38,194 nucleotides of DNA, taken from the NCBI RefSeq assembly GCF_007830445.1, contig NZ_VLKR01000048.1, forward strand, positions 1 to 38,194. Direction: 5' to 3'. Position numbers and translations under genes: made by a program. Below the pieces are notes generated by a model. The model was not told where the DNA came from. It saw nothing but the letters and a program-made list of their open reading frames with translations, and searched no databases. Numbering within the stretch: position 1 is the first letter of the stretch; every line of letters starts with the position of its first letter. Positions 1-8,736 of this stretch are shown one piece after another. This DNA comes from Sphingobacterium siyangense (GTDB taxonomy: Bacteria > Bacteroidota > Bacteroidia > Sphingobacteriales > Sphingobacteriaceae).

Positions 1-2
1 CT

Positions 3-206
3 TATAAAGATAGAGCATACGGATTGCTTAACAGCGATGTCGGTATAGCCAAAAGAAAACAGCGATGTCACGATGTCGAACCAGTCTTTGGAAACATAAA
101 ACAGAACCACGGGTTCCGAAGATTTATGCTCCGCGGTAAGGAAAAAGTGTCCATAGAATGGGGTTTATTGGCTATAGCGCAAAATCTAAGGAAAAAAGCA
201 GCTTAA
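3..206 (+). CDS. Transposase C-terminal fragment (IS1182-like), cut by the window edge
   Basis: The reading frame is open from the first complete codon of the window, so the gene begins upstream and only its last 67 residues are seen. The block VEPVFGNIKQNHGFRRF followed by GLLAIAQNLRK is typical of the C-terminus of IS1182/IS5-type DDE transposases, where the Glu of VEPVFG is the last acidic residue of the catalytic DDE triad. The frame ends at a TAA, directly overlapped by a hairpin with a T-rich 3' side. The rest of the element lies outside the window, so intactness cannot be judged. Family assignment is from motif recognition; IS1182 rather than another DDE group is likely but not certain. 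Confidence 0.8.
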   Translation, partial: YKDRAYGLLNSDVGIAKRKQRCHDVEPVFGNIKQNHGFRRFMLRGKEKVSIEWGLLAIAQNLRKKAA

Positions 207-220
207 AAAGCTACTTTTTG
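193..220 (+). terminator. Hairpin terminator after the transposase
   Basis: Arms at 193-204 and 208-219 are complementary with one mismatch (C199/A213) around a 3-base loop. The 3' arm ends in five T and T-rich sequence follows. It begins inside the last codons of the transposase. Confidence 0.55.
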
Positions 221-303
221 TTCTTTTTCTTCCCAAATGAACAGTTCTGTGAAATAATCAACAAACAACTCACAAATCTATCGCATAGCCATATTTAATA
301 AAA

Positions 304-332
304 AAGCTGCCTCAATAAATTTGAGACAGCTT
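304..332 (-). terminator. Hairpin, likely terminator of the sugar kinase; possibly overlapping the IS end
   Basis: Arms 304-315 and 321-332 pair with one mismatch (C310/A326) around the loop TAAAT. Read on the minus strand the stem is followed by a run of six T (303-298), as expected for a terminator of the kinase that ends at 365. The core GAGACAGC also resembles terminal inverted repeats of IS1182-type elements, so it could mark the right end of the adjacent element; this second reading is from memory and weaker. Confidence 0.55.
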
Positions 333-364
333 CTTTCCTTATGTTAAAGATTATTTTTCTTTTT

Positions 365-1228
365 CTATTTGGCAGTCGCTGCTGCTCTATCGATGTGGAA
401 TTGTACTAAATCGTCGATAGGGGAGCGCAAGATCTTTCCTACTTTCATTCCATATTGCTCAGCTTTTTCTGCTAATACATTTCTGAAATTGTAACCAACC
501 GAACCGATACAGTTGAAAGTATAGCTTTGATAGTTAGGGTATTTGCTGACAAGATTTCTGAAAAATGCTTCAAAAGCTTCATCAACAATATTGCGTGTGT
601 ATTCGATATTTACATTGTTGTCATAGACAAATTTGCTAAAGCTTGCACAGAAACGATTTGGCATTGGTTTGGTATAAACCGCGTCCATAATTTCGTCCTT
701 TGTCATTTTATACGTGTTATAAAATACTTCTTTAACATCTTTAGGCATCAAATTACGAATATAATCTGCCAGTAATTTTTTACCAATATAACTACCAGAA
801 CCTTCATCACCTAAAATGTAAGCACCTGAGTCGATGTTTAATGTGATTTCTTTACCATCGTATAGACAAGAATTTGTTCCTGTTCCTAAGATCGCAGCAA
901 ATCCGGCTTGAGTTCCTAATAATGCTCTTGCTGCTGCAAGAAGATCGTGTCCTACTTCAACTTCAGCTGTAGTAAATACTTGTTTTAAAGCATCAACAAC
1001 AATTTGTGCTTTTTCCTTGTTATGAACACCTGCACCATAATAGTTTACCTCTGAGATTTTTTCAAAAGGTAAATCTTGCGGTAGTCCTTTTTTTAGGGAG
1101 TTTACAATGTATTCACTATCAACAAAATAAGGGTTGTACCCTTCCGTGTTGAAGTAGATTTTTTTATTCGAATCGTCTAACAAACACCAGTTTGTTTTTG
1201 TTGATCCCCCGTCAGCAATGATTATCAT
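365..1228 (-). CDS. BadF/BadG/BcrA/BcrD-family ATPase, probable N-acetylglucosamine/glucosamine kinase
   Basis: This 287-residue cytoplasmic protein belongs to the ASKHA fold. The N-terminus carries the phosphate-1 loop DGGSTKT (residues 6-12). The middle has LGTGTNSCLYDG as a phosphate-2 loop and GDEGSGSYIGKK, a block typical of eukaryotic-type and Bacteroidota N-acetylglucosamine kinases. Near the C-terminus CIGSVGYNF matches the adenosine-binding segment. Length fits this kinase group (about 280-330). It probably phosphorylates an amino sugar with ATP after import. It lies downstream of a sugar transporter on the same strand, but a strong terminator (1381-1412) separates them, so they form a functional rather than a strictly co-transcribed pair. 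The exact sugar is an inference; glucose, glucosamine or N-acetylmuramate are alternatives. Confidence 0.8.
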   Translation of the reverse strand: MIIIADGGSTKTNWCLLDDSNKKIYFNTEGYNPYFVDSEYIVNSLKKGLPQDLPFEKISEVNYYGAGVHNKEKAQIVVDALKQVFTTAEVEVGHDLLAAARALLGTQAGFAAILGTGTNSCLYDGKEITLNIDSGAYILGDEGSGSYIGKKLLADYIRNLMPKDVKEVFYNTYKMTKDEIMDAVYTKPMPNRFCASFSKFVYDNNVNIEYTRNIVDEAFEAFFRNLVSKYPNYQSYTFNCIGSVGYNFRNVLAEKAEQYGMKVGKILRSPIDDLVQFHIDRAAATAK

Positions 1229-1380
1229 TATTGAGTAGTTTTAATTGTGTTTATCGTTATAAAATGAGTAATCAATTCATTAATCAATTCCCCGAAAATA
1301 CATTTTTTAATTTTAAATATCATAATTTATCCTCTTATTTTTCAAAAAATAAATGTTTGTACTTTGGTGACTATATAAAA

Positions 1381-1412
1381 AAACTGGCTTAACGGTGTTG
1401 TTAAGCCAGTTT
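1381..1412 (-). terminator. Intrinsic terminator of the sugar transporter gene
   Basis: Perfect 13-bp inverted repeat (1381-1393 with 1400-1412, 6-base loop). On the minus strand it is followed by a T run (1383 down to 1377). It sits about 60 bases past the transporter stop and would insulate the kinase from it. Confidence 0.85.
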
Positions 1413-1469
1413 TTGAGCTGTGTAATAAAATTGTTTAAATAGTGTACTATTTACAATTAGTGAGGGGTG

Positions 1470-3197
1470 TTAATGGCCTCCTTCAGCCTCTATTTCATCA
1501 ATATTGATTCCTTGTTTTGTTAATATTCCCTTAACAAATATCGCAAAGAAAACAACATAACAGAATCCGATTAATGGTAAAATATACGAGTTATGGATAC
1601 CGATAATATCCGCTAATTTTCCTTGAATTGGAGGAAGAACTCCACCACCAAGAATCATCATGACAAGGAATGCAGAACCTTGAGCGGTATATTTTCCTAA
1701 ACCTACAATGGACAAACTGAAAATTGATGACCACATAATTGAACATGCAAGACCGCCTGACAAGAAAGAATAGATTGCAATAGTGCCCGATGAGAATAGG
1801 CCAATTAACATCGCAATAATTCCAAATAATCCAAAAATAATCAATGTGCGAGCAGGTTTTTCTTTACTTAGGTAGAATGCTACAATTTGAAGAATAATAC
1901 ATACGACGTAATAATACAGATGTGACATCTCAAATCCTGCAAGCGTATTGACGCCGATGATAATGGAGAATGCAATCAGAGGAACGATAATCAATAATCC
2001 ATTTTTAGTTGATTTACTCAAGTTAAATGCTGTAATAGCACCAGCCCAACGACCGATCATCATACTCCCCCAATACATGGATACATAAGGTGTAATTTGC
2101 GAGGATTGCAAATGACCAAATTCCTTCAATGTTAATAATTCGCCGAGGTTACTACCGATTGCGACTTCGATACCGACATAGATAAAAAGCGCGAGCATAC
2201 CCAAAGCCAATTGTGGATATTTCATCGCACCCCAACCTTCTGGATTTTTTTGCGCGCTCTTATTGGAGAACAATAAACCACCGATCACAACGACCAATGC
2301 TCCTGCCAACCATAACATGCGTTGCATTTCGAGTGGTTTGGCAACTTCTTTAATGTGCAGTTTGAGTTGATCGATCTGAACCTGATCTGTTAAACTTGAA
2401 ACCTGTTTGTGTAACTGCTCTACCTGCAAGGCTAAGTCGCTCTTATAGCTTAAAAACACTGGCGTGAACATACCAAAAAGGAGGATGGTCATAATGATCA
2501 AGGTAAGTAAAGCTTTATTCGCTTTTTCCATTGGCTCATCACTAATTCCAGCAGGAACTTTTTTACTGAAATTAAATAATGCTGCAGCCAACAGGAACAA
2601 TAGACCAACACCTATATAAAGATAAACAACCTTGTTTAGCGGAAGGTTGGCGATCTCGGAGTCAGAAATAGGCTCAAAAGTTCCGAATAAGGAAAACCCG
2701 ATAACAAGAGGGCCTATTGTTGTACCAAATGAGTTGATACCACCGCCTAGGTTCACACGGGAAGCACCCGTTTTTGGATCGCCCAATAAAACGGCAAATG
2801 GATTTGCTGCAGTCTGTTGTAATGAAAAACCAAGGGCTACAACGAATAGTCCCAACAACATACCAACATATAAGTTTACTTCGACAGCAACAATCATGGC
2901 TGCGGCACCCAAGGCCGAGAAAAGTAAACCGTAAACTATACTCTTTTTATATCCCCATTTTCCAACCAGGTCCTTTCCCCCGATTGAACTGAATATAAAT
3001 AGTAACAATGCACCAATATAATAGGCTGTATAAAAAGCAAAGTCTATTAACTGGGATTGAAACTGGTCTAAATGAAAGTAATTTTTGCAGAACGGTATAA
3101 AAACACTGTTCCCTGCCGCAATGAACCCCCAAAAGAAAAACACAATAATCAATGTGTAGAGTGCGGGGTAATTGGTTTTAGTTTGTTGCTGTTCCAT
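1470..3197 (-). CDS. FHS-family (FucP/NagP-like) sugar MFS transporter with inserted coiled coil
   Basis: This 575-residue inner-membrane protein opens with a hydrophobic first helix (about residues 13-35, FFFWGFIAAGNSVFIPF) and has the GxxLGFSLQQTAANPF-type helix 4 (about 120-135), which marks the fucose-glucose-galactose/H+ symporter group. Typical members have 400-440 residues. The extra length lies in the middle: a hydrophobic segment at about 229-248, a polar heptad-like stretch at about 252-288 (LALQVEQLHKQVSSL), then another hydrophobic segment at about 295-311. The neighbouring amino-sugar kinase suggests uptake of a hexose or N-acetylglucosamine, but the substrate cannot be read from sequence. 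The gene has its own terminator and is divergent from rho. Confidence 0.88.
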   Translation of the reverse strand: MEQQQTKTNYPALYTLIIVFFFWGFIAAGNSVFIPFCKNYFHLDQFQSQLIDFAFYTAYYIGALLLFIFSSIGGKDLVGKWGYKKSIVYGLLFSALGAAAMIVAVEVNLYVGMLLGLFVVALGFSLQQTAANPFAVLLGDPKTGASRVNLGGGINSFGTTIGPLVIGFSLFGTFEPISDSEIANLPLNKVVYLYIGVGLLFLLAAALFNFSKKVPAGISDEPMEKANKALLTLIIMTILLFGMFTPVFLSYKSDLALQVEQLHKQVSSLTDQVQIDQLKLHIKEVAKPLEMQRMLWLAGALVVVIGGLLFSNKSAQKNPEGWGAMKYPQLALGMLALFIYVGIEVAIGSNLGELLTLKEFGHLQSSQITPYVSMYWGSMMIGRWAGAITAFNLSKSTKNGLLIIVPLIAFSIIIGVNTLAGFEMSHLYYYVVCIILQIVAFYLSKEKPARTLIIFGLFGIIAMLIGLFSSGTIAIYSFLSGGLACSIMWSSIFSLSIVGLGKYTAQGSAFLVMMILGGGVLPPIQGKLADIIGIHNSYILPLIGFCYVVFFAIFVKGILTKQGINIDEIEAEGGH

Positions 3198-3500
3198 ATA
3201 AGGGATCTAAAAACTTAAATTTTGAAAGGTACGAACTTATGAAAAAAAATATAAAATTCAATCTAAAAATGTTGTTAAATCGTTTTACTAGCTACAATAG
3301 TAAATATTTTTTTTGAAATATTTTGAAATAACAAAATTTGTTTTTTTCTTTGTCTAGGTTCTCAATATTTAATCCACTTCGGGTTTAAAAGAAATCATTA
3401 AGTTCTTCATCTCACTTAATCATGGAAACTTGTTTAAGTGTGTAATCAGAATTCAAAAAAAAGCTCAAAAAAAAATCCAAAAATCATACACAACACATTA
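3198..3500. other. Divergent intergenic region between transporter and rho
   Basis: AT-rich with long A and T runs and no convincing open frame. On the minus strand TACCTTTC (3226-3233) resembles a -7 element with one mismatch, but no well-spaced TTG accompanies it. I see no clear promoter for rho. A GTG at 3438 lies in frame with rho, but the sequence from it to 3501 encodes an atypical Lys/Asn-rich stretch and is better read as 5' untranslated leader. Confidence 0.5.
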
Positions 3501-5000
3501 ATGGATATTAACGAATTAAACGCTAAACTCGTATCGGAATTGCGCGAGATTGCTAAGTTGATCGGTATCGCAGATGCTGATAAATTGCGTAAACAAGAAT
3601 TAATCGAAAGAATTAGCAATACTGGTGGGGAAGAGGAAGCAGCACCAGCGCCAGCTGAAAAAGCAGCTAAAGTAGAGGAAGATAATCAGGAACATGCTGA
3701 GCGTACACGTAAACGTGTGCGGACCGTAAAAACTGCGGAACCTGTCACGGTAAGAAAACGTGAAGTTTCTGAGCATGACGAAACCCCTGTTGCAACCGAA
3801 GATACACCAGCAGCAGATAAAGGCCCCCAACCTGAAAAAGCAACACAAACTCCTAAAGCAGAAAACACTTCTTCAAGTACAGATTTCGATAATGTGATCG
3901 TTAATGAGGGTGTATTGGAGATCATGCCTGATGGTTATGGCTTCTTACGTTCATCAGATTATAACTATCTGACTTCTCCTGATGATATTTATGTATCACA
4001 ATCTCAGATCAAATTATTTGGTTTGAAAACGGGAGATACGGTACGTGGTTGTATCCGTCCGCCTAAAGAGGGTGAAAAATACTTCCCTCTGGTACGGGTT
4101 GAGGCTATCAATGGACAAAATCCGGCTGAGGTACGTGATCGTGTGCCATTTGATTATTTGACACCATTATTCCCTGATGAGCGTTTAAATTTAGATATGG
4201 GTGTTGGAAATTACTCTACACGTATCATGGATTTATTTACGCCTATAGGTAAAGGTCAACGTGGATTAATCGTTGCTCAACCGAAAACGGGTAAAACAAA
4301 CTTGTTGAAAGAGGTTGCAAATGCTATTGCAAAAAATCACCCAGAAGTTTATTTGATTATCTTATTAATCGATGAGCGCCCTGAGGAGGTTACTGATATG
4401 GCGAGAAGTGTACGCGCGGAAGTTGTTTCTTCGACATTTGATGAGCCGGCTGACCGTCACGTTAAAATTGCAAACATCGTGCTTGAGAAAGCTAAACGTA
4501 TGGTAGAATGTGGACATGACGTCGTTATCTTGTTAGACTCGATTACAAGATTGGCACGTGCCTATAACACAGTGGCGCCTGCGTCAGGTAAAATTTTGTC
4601 AGGTGGTGTGGATGCGAATGCTTTACACAAACCAAAACGTTTCTTTGGTGCTGCCCGGAATATTGAAAATGGTGGTTCATTGACGATCTTAGCAACAGCA
4701 TTGACAGATACAGGTTCTAAAATGGACGAAGTTATCTTTGAGGAATTCAAAGGTACAGGTAATATGGAATTACAGTTGGATCGTAAGTTGGCAAACAAAC
4801 GAATTTTCCCTGCGATCGATATCACCGCATCGAGTACACGTCGTGATGATCTATTGACTGACAAAGAAACATTACAACGTATTTGGGTACTTCGTAACCA
4901 CTTATCGGATATGAATTCTACAGAGGCCATGGAATTTTTACAAGGTCAATTGCGTGGAACTAAATCAAATGAAGAATTTTTGATCAGTATGAATGGGTAA
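3501..5000 (+). CDS. rho: Transcription termination factor Rho
   Basis: Rho is the hexameric RNA/DNA helicase that ends transcription of untranslated RNA. The start at ATG 3501 gives 499 residues and places the Rho_N (SAP-like) domain at the very N-terminus (MDINELNAKLVSELREI), as in homologues; the upstream GTG adds 21 unconserved residues. A charged, Pro/Ala-rich linker spans about 42-135. The cold-shock RNA-binding domain starts near 137 (EGVLEIMPDGYGFLRS). The ATPase domain has Walker A QPKTGKT (260-266) and Walker B VVILLDS with Asp346, followed by the Q- and R-loop regions. Long disordered linkers of this kind are common in Bacteroidota Rho proteins. A strong terminator follows. Confidence 0.97.
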   Translation: MDINELNAKLVSELREIAKLIGIADADKLRKQELIERISNTGGEEEAAPAPAEKAAKVEEDNQEHAERTRKRVRTVKTAEPVTVRKREVSEHDETPVATEDTPAADKGPQPEKATQTPKAENTSSSTDFDNVIVNEGVLEIMPDGYGFLRSSDYNYLTSPDDIYVSQSQIKLFGLKTGDTVRGCIRPPKEGEKYFPLVRVEAINGQNPAEVRDRVPFDYLTPLFPDERLNLDMGVGNYSTRIMDLFTPIGKGQRGLIVAQPKTGKTNLLKEVANAIAKNHPEVYLIILLIDERPEEVTDMARSVRAEVVSSTFDEPADRHVKIANIVLEKAKRMVECGHDVVILLDSITRLARAYNTVAPASGKILSGGVDANALHKPKRFFGAARNIENGGSLTILATALTDTGSKMDEVIFEEFKGTGNMELQLDRKLANKRIFPAIDITASSTRRDDLLTDKETLQRIWVLRNHLSDMNSTEAMEFLQGQLRGTKSNEEFLISMNG

Positions 5001-5022
5001 TCCCATCAAATTTTGATATTTT

Positions 5023-5056
5023 AGCCATCATTTTTAATCAAATGATGGCTTTTTTT
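5023..5056 (+). terminator. Intrinsic terminator of rho
   Basis: Perfect 11-bp arms (5023-5033 and 5040-5050) followed by six T (5051-5056), 22 bases after the rho stop. Rho's own gene is thus ended by a Rho-independent signal. Confidence 0.9.
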
Positions 5057-5074
5057 ATAAAATAGATCCTGTAC

Positions 5075-5761
5075 ATGAAAAAACATATCCCAAATCTGCT
5101 GACTTGTCTAAATTTATTTAGTGGCTGTATCGCTGTATTGATGGCATTGCAAGGCAATATTCAAGTTGTCACTATTTGCGTATTTGCTTCCGGGATATTC
5201 GATTTTTTTGACGGAATGGTAGCGAGACTACTTCATGTTAAATCGCCAATAGGAAAGGAGCTGGATTCGTTGGCTGATATGGTCAGTTTTGGTTTTTTAC
5301 CTGGGACAATCATGTTTACCTTGTTGACAAAGGTATTTCCTGATGGTTCTCTGTTACCTTATTTAGGGTTTATCATTACTGTTTTCTCGGCTTTACGTTT
5401 AGCAAAGTTCAACCTGGATGAGCGCCAAACTTCTGATTTCATTGGTTTGAATACGCCAATGAATACATTTTATGTGCTTTCATTGCCTTATATCGCAGAC
5501 AAGTACCCGCAATTGGTTTTAAATCCGATTGTATTAATCGGTAGTGTTCTTTTAACCAGTTATCTTTTGGTAAGTGAAATTAGGTTGTTTTCGATGAAAT
5601 TTAGTTCGATGGATTGGAAAACGAATAAATTTCGCTTCATATTTTTGATCCTGACGCTGATCTTGTTTATTGTTGGTCAATTTATGGCTTTACCGATTAT
5701 TTTAATTTTATATTTCCTATTATCAGCATTGCATTTTAATAAAAAAAACGATCTGGTTTAG
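5075..5761 (+). CDS. pssA: CDP-diacylglycerol--serine O-phosphatidyltransferase
   Basis: This 228-residue membrane enzyme makes phosphatidylserine from CDP-diacylglycerol and serine, the first step to phosphatidylethanolamine. The full CDP-alcohol phosphatidyltransferase signature is present: D43, D46-G47, A50-R51, then G60, D64 and D68 with the canonical 8-3-3 spacing (DGMVARLLH...GKELDSLAD). Hydrophobic segments before and after fit about six to eight membrane helices. The start ATG lies 74 bases after rho, downstream of its terminator. The 3' end overlaps the converging Hpt gene by 4 bases (TTAG shared by both stop codons). Other CDP-alcohol transferases share the signature, but length and overall sequence favour PssA. 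Confidence 0.92.
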   Translation: MKKHIPNLLTCLNLFSGCIAVLMALQGNIQVVTICVFASGIFDFFDGMVARLLHVKSPIGKELDSLADMVSFGFLPGTIMFTLLTKVFPDGSLLPYLGFIITVFSALRLAKFNLDERQTSDFIGLNTPMNTFYVLSLPYIADKYPQLVLNPIVLIGSVLLTSYLLVSEIRLFSMKFSSMDWKTNKFRFIFLILTLILFIVGQFMALPIILILYFLLSALHFNKKNDLV

Positions 5762-5771
5762 ATCGTTTTTT
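5743..5771. terminator. Bidirectional terminator inside the overlapping ends of pssA and the Hpt gene
   Basis: Perfect 12-bp arms (5743-5754 and 5760-5771) around the loop GGTTT. A runs of six on the left and T runs of six on the right give a terminator on both strands. It spans both stop codons, so coding sequence and terminator are superimposed. Confidence 0.85.
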
Positions 5772-6102
5772 CATATTGTTCCAATTCAAATAGAAGCTCT
5801 TTCATTTCAATATCGATAACACCAAAAGTGGCCCGAAGGCTGTCAAAAGATGCTTCGTTCTTTGAATTGGTCTCTAATTCCTCAAATTTTTCTTTTAGAT
5901 GAAAGGCACCGATATAGTCCATAGTCGGCTTGATATGATGTGCAGCATCGCCAATCTTTTGAAGATCTCCCTCATCCACTGCTTCGCGGAGCTTGTCGAA
6001 ATCGACAGGTGTTTGAATAAGATACATGGATACAAATTGTTTGATTAAGTCTTGGTTGTCAAACATGTTTTGGTTGATCAGTTCAATATCGATATGGTTC
6101 AT
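5758..6102 (-). CDS. Stand-alone Hpt (histidine phosphotransfer) domain protein
   Basis: This 114-residue protein is a single four-helix Hpt domain. The phosphoacceptor motif is AAHHIKPTMDYIG, aligning with the usual AHxLKG block, which makes His55 the likely phosphorylated residue. The Gly after Lys is replaced by Pro59. Such proteins shuttle phosphate between hybrid histidine kinases and response regulators; no kinase or regulator is nearby, so its partners are encoded elsewhere. The first 20 bases overlap the end of folK on the same strand, pointing to translational coupling. The function of the pairing with folK is unclear. Confidence 0.85.
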   Translation of the reverse strand: MNHIDIELINQNMFDNQDLIKQFVSMYLIQTPVDFDKLREAVDEGDLQKIGDAAHHIKPTMDYIGAFHLKEKFEELETNSKNEASFDSLRATFGVIDIEMKELLFELEQYEKTI

Positions 6103-6586
6103 CGTCGCTAATTTTCTTTACAGGTAAGTCGTCTTTGCATTTATTCAATAAATATACGTTATTTTTTTTGTAAACGGGATGGATATAGGCTGGTGCTATT
6201 TCCACTAAAGGCTCCAGTGTAAACCTGCGATCAGCAATAAAAGGGTGTGGAATCTGCAACGATGGCAGATCGATAATTTCCTGGTTAAAGTAGAGTATAT
6301 CAATATCAATGACTCTTTCACCCCATTTTTTTATACGGATACGTCCTAATTCCTGTTCGATATGTTGTGTTAGATCTAAGCATGCCAAAGGCTGTAACTC
6401 GGACGCTATTAAAACGACCTGATTCAAAAAGGCCGGTTGGTCTTCAACTCCCCAGGCCGCTGTTTCATAGATCGAAGAAACTTCAATAATTGCTCCAACA
6501 TGTGTTTCAAGTTGTTTTCTTGCTAGATCAAGCTGTTGAAAACGATCTCCAAGGTTAGTGCCCAAAAGTATATAAATCTTATTCAT
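6083..6586 (-). CDS. folK: 2-amino-4-hydroxy-6-hydroxymethyldihydropteridine pyrophosphokinase
   Basis: This 167-residue enzyme transfers pyrophosphate from ATP to 6-hydroxymethyl-7,8-dihydropterin in folate synthesis. The diagnostic blocks are present: YILLGTNLGDR at the N-terminus, SSIYETAAWGVEDQPAFLNQV, the metal-binding KWGERVIDIDIL with its two Asp residues, and IPHPFIADRRFTLEPLVEI. Length matches the family (about 160). It is the promoter-proximal gene of a two-gene unit with the Hpt protein and is divergent from sppA across about 240 bases. Confidence 0.95.
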   Translation of the reverse strand: MNKIYILLGTNLGDRFQQLDLARKQLETHVGAIIEVSSIYETAAWGVEDQPAFLNQVVLIASELQPLACLDLTQHIEQELGRIRIKKWGERVIDIDILYFNQEIIDLPSLQIPHPFIADRRFTLEPLVEIAPAYIHPVYKKNNVYLLNKCKDDLPVKKISDDEPYRY

Positions 6587-6828
6587 AATGCTAAATTAAG
6601 CTTTTGTGGAACTTAGTTGTTTGAATTTCGGCTATTTCTTTGGATTTAGGGTATTCATGATCTTTGGATATGTAAGTTTTTTTTCAGGCTAGGCATCTTA
6701 ATTTCGCGAATAAAATATGTTGTAGTTGAAATAAAAGACTGGGTGAATAAAAAATATTGCATTACCTTTAGTGAAAAATAGGTCTTTCTATTGGAAGATA
6801 TCTTATGGATCGGATTTAATTACAAAAT

Positions 6829-8595
6829 ATGAAATCATTTTTTAAGTACGTACTGGCAACAATTACGGGGATTGTGATCTCTTTTGTTGTGTTGTTTATT
6901 GTTTTGATGGGAATTATTGGGGCGATCATCAGTTCGGCGTCCTCTGATCAGGAGATAGTTGTTAAAAGCAACTCGGTCTTATACCTATCTTTTGATTATG
7001 ATATTACAGAGAGAAGTGAAGCAAATCCTTTGGGTAGTCTCAATCTTCCAGGTTATTCCACTAAAAATATTGGACTAGACGATATTTTAGCGAGGATCAA
7101 GTATGCAGCTACGGATGGGAATATTAAAGGGATCTATTTAGATGCTAGTCATATCGGTGTTGGTTTTGCGAGCTTAAAGGAATTAAGGGACGAACTTTTG
7201 GCCTTTAAGAAAACCGGGAAATTTGTTGTTGCTTATAATGCCGGGTATGACCAAAAGGCCTATTATGTAGCGAGCATTGCTGATAAAGTATATGTTAATC
7301 CACAAGGAACGATTGATTTTAGAGGTTTGGCAAGTTCTACGATGTTCTATAAGGACCTCTTGGATAAGGTTGGGGTAGAGATGCAGATTGTGAAGGTGGG
7401 TACATTTAAAAGTGCCGTTGAACCTTACTTTTTGAATAAAATGAGTGATCCCAATCGTTTGCAGGTAACATCATATTTGGGAAGTATATACAGTACTTTT
7501 ATTAATGAAATAGCAGCGAGCAGAAATATTGCTGCGGATTCATTACGGGCTATAGCGAATGACTATCGTGTTCGGGATGCGGACGATGCGGTAAAATATA
7601 AGCTTGCGGATGCCAAGTTGTATAAAGACGAACTTTTGTCAGACTTGAGAAAACGTTTGAAAATTTCGGAAAAAGATGAAATATCGTTTGTTTCTCTACT
7701 GGATTATAATAAAAAGATAAAAGACGATGCGAGTGGATCTGAAGTCGCGGTTCTTTATGCTGCCGGAGAAATTGTTGACGGTGAGGGTACTGGACCTGGC
7801 CAAATCGGCGGTGATAAATTCTCCCGCGAACTACGAAAATTAAGAGAAGATGATGCGGTTAAAGCTGTTGTTTTGCGTGTTAATTCACCAGGTGGATCTG
7901 CTTTGGCTTCAGATATTATTTGGCGGGAGGTTATCTTGACCAAGAAAGTGAAGCCTGTCATTGTTTCCATGGGAGATTTAGCTGCATCAGGAGGGTATTA
8001 TATCTCAGCGGCAGCGGATTCGATATTTGCCGAACCAACCACGATTACAGGATCTATTGGCGTATTTGGCGTGATTCCTAATTTCCAAAATCTGATGAAC
8101 AATAAGATTGGAGTACATTACGATGGTGTAAAAACGGGTAAGTTTGCCGATTTGATGACTTCCTTTGATCGCCCGTTGACAGCAGAAGAAAGGGATATCA
8201 TCCAGCGGGAAGTTGATAAAGTATATGGTACATTTACGAAAGTTGTTGCGGATGGCCGTAAATTATCCATTGCTGATGTTGATAGTATTGGGCAGGGAAG
8301 AGTTTGGACCGGTGCGCAAGGACTGAACAATAAATTGGTTGACCGTCTCGGAAACTTGGATGCCGCTATTCAGGCTGCCGCTAAAAAGGCCAACTTGAGC
8401 AAATACAAAGTGTCCCAGTATCCGGAGAAAGAGGATCCTTTTACCTCAATATTGAATAACTCAAAAGAAAAAGTCCAAGTTTGGCTTGCAAAAGAGCAAA
8501 TGGGCGAATACTATCGTTATTTTGATGTCATGAAAAAAGCTACCGCACAGACGGGTGTGCAGGCGAGATTGCCTTATAGCGTTGAGATTCACTAG
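6829..8595 (+). CDS. sppA: Signal peptide peptidase SppA, 67K type
   Basis: This 588-residue membrane-anchored serine protease digests signal peptides after their cleavage. One N-terminal transmembrane helix (about residues 10-38) is followed by two tandem S49 domains, as in the long enteric type (about 600 residues). The catalytic Lys is in KVGTFKSAVEP (Lys194, first domain) and the nucleophile in GDLAASGGYYIS (Ser387, second domain), matching the split Lys/Ser dyad of long SppA. VNSPGGSALASD precedes the nucleophile block. It is monocistronic: divergent from folK and separated from pgk by about 215 bases containing hairpins. Confidence 0.95.
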   Translation: MKSFFKYVLATITGIVISFVVLFIVLMGIIGAIISSASSDQEIVVKSNSVLYLSFDYDITERSEANPLGSLNLPGYSTKNIGLDDILARIKYAATDGNIKGIYLDASHIGVGFASLKELRDELLAFKKTGKFVVAYNAGYDQKAYYVASIADKVYVNPQGTIDFRGLASSTMFYKDLLDKVGVEMQIVKVGTFKSAVEPYFLNKMSDPNRLQVTSYLGSIYSTFINEIAASRNIAADSLRAIANDYRVRDADDAVKYKLADAKLYKDELLSDLRKRLKISEKDEISFVSLLDYNKKIKDDASGSEVAVLYAAGEIVDGEGTGPGQIGGDKFSRELRKLREDDAVKAVVLRVNSPGGSALASDIIWREVILTKKVKPVIVSMGDLAASGGYYISAAADSIFAEPTTITGSIGVFGVIPNFQNLMNNKIGVHYDGVKTGKFADLMTSFDRPLTAEERDIIQREVDKVYGTFTKVVADGRKLSIADVDSIGQGRVWTGAQGLNNKLVDRLGNLDAAIQAAAKKANLSKYKVSQYPEKEDPFTSILNNSKEKVQVWLAKEQMGEYYRYFDVMKKATAQTGVQARLPYSVEIH

Positions 8596-8661
8596 CAATT
8601 GATTCGCAAAGGGAGTCCAATCGTCGGATGGTTATAGATTATTATGATTTATGACGATAGA

Positions 8662-8712
8662 GGTAATTCTTACGTTGTGTGACGAGAAGTTCGATCCAAG
8701 GTAAGAATTGCC
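8662..8712. repeat. Inverted repeat with long loop between sppA and pgk
   Basis: Arms 8662-8673 (GGTAATTCTTAC) and 8701-8712 (GTAAGAATTGCC) pair over 12 bases with one G-T wobble, around a 27-base loop. No T tract follows, so it is not a classical terminator. Role unknown. Confidence 0.6.
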
Positions 8713-8736
8713 ATTAATAAATAATTATTTCTAATG

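Noticed and set aside
1..340. Complete insertion sequence at the left end
   Set aside because: Only the transposase C-terminus and a possible right end are in the window; the left part cannot be seen.
3438..3500. Upstream GTG start for Rho
   Set aside because: The added 21 residues are unconserved; the Rho_N domain begins exactly at ATG 3501.
4562..4930. Open frame antisense to rho (122 codons)
   Set aside because: Lies wholly within the conserved Rho ATPase region; no family features.
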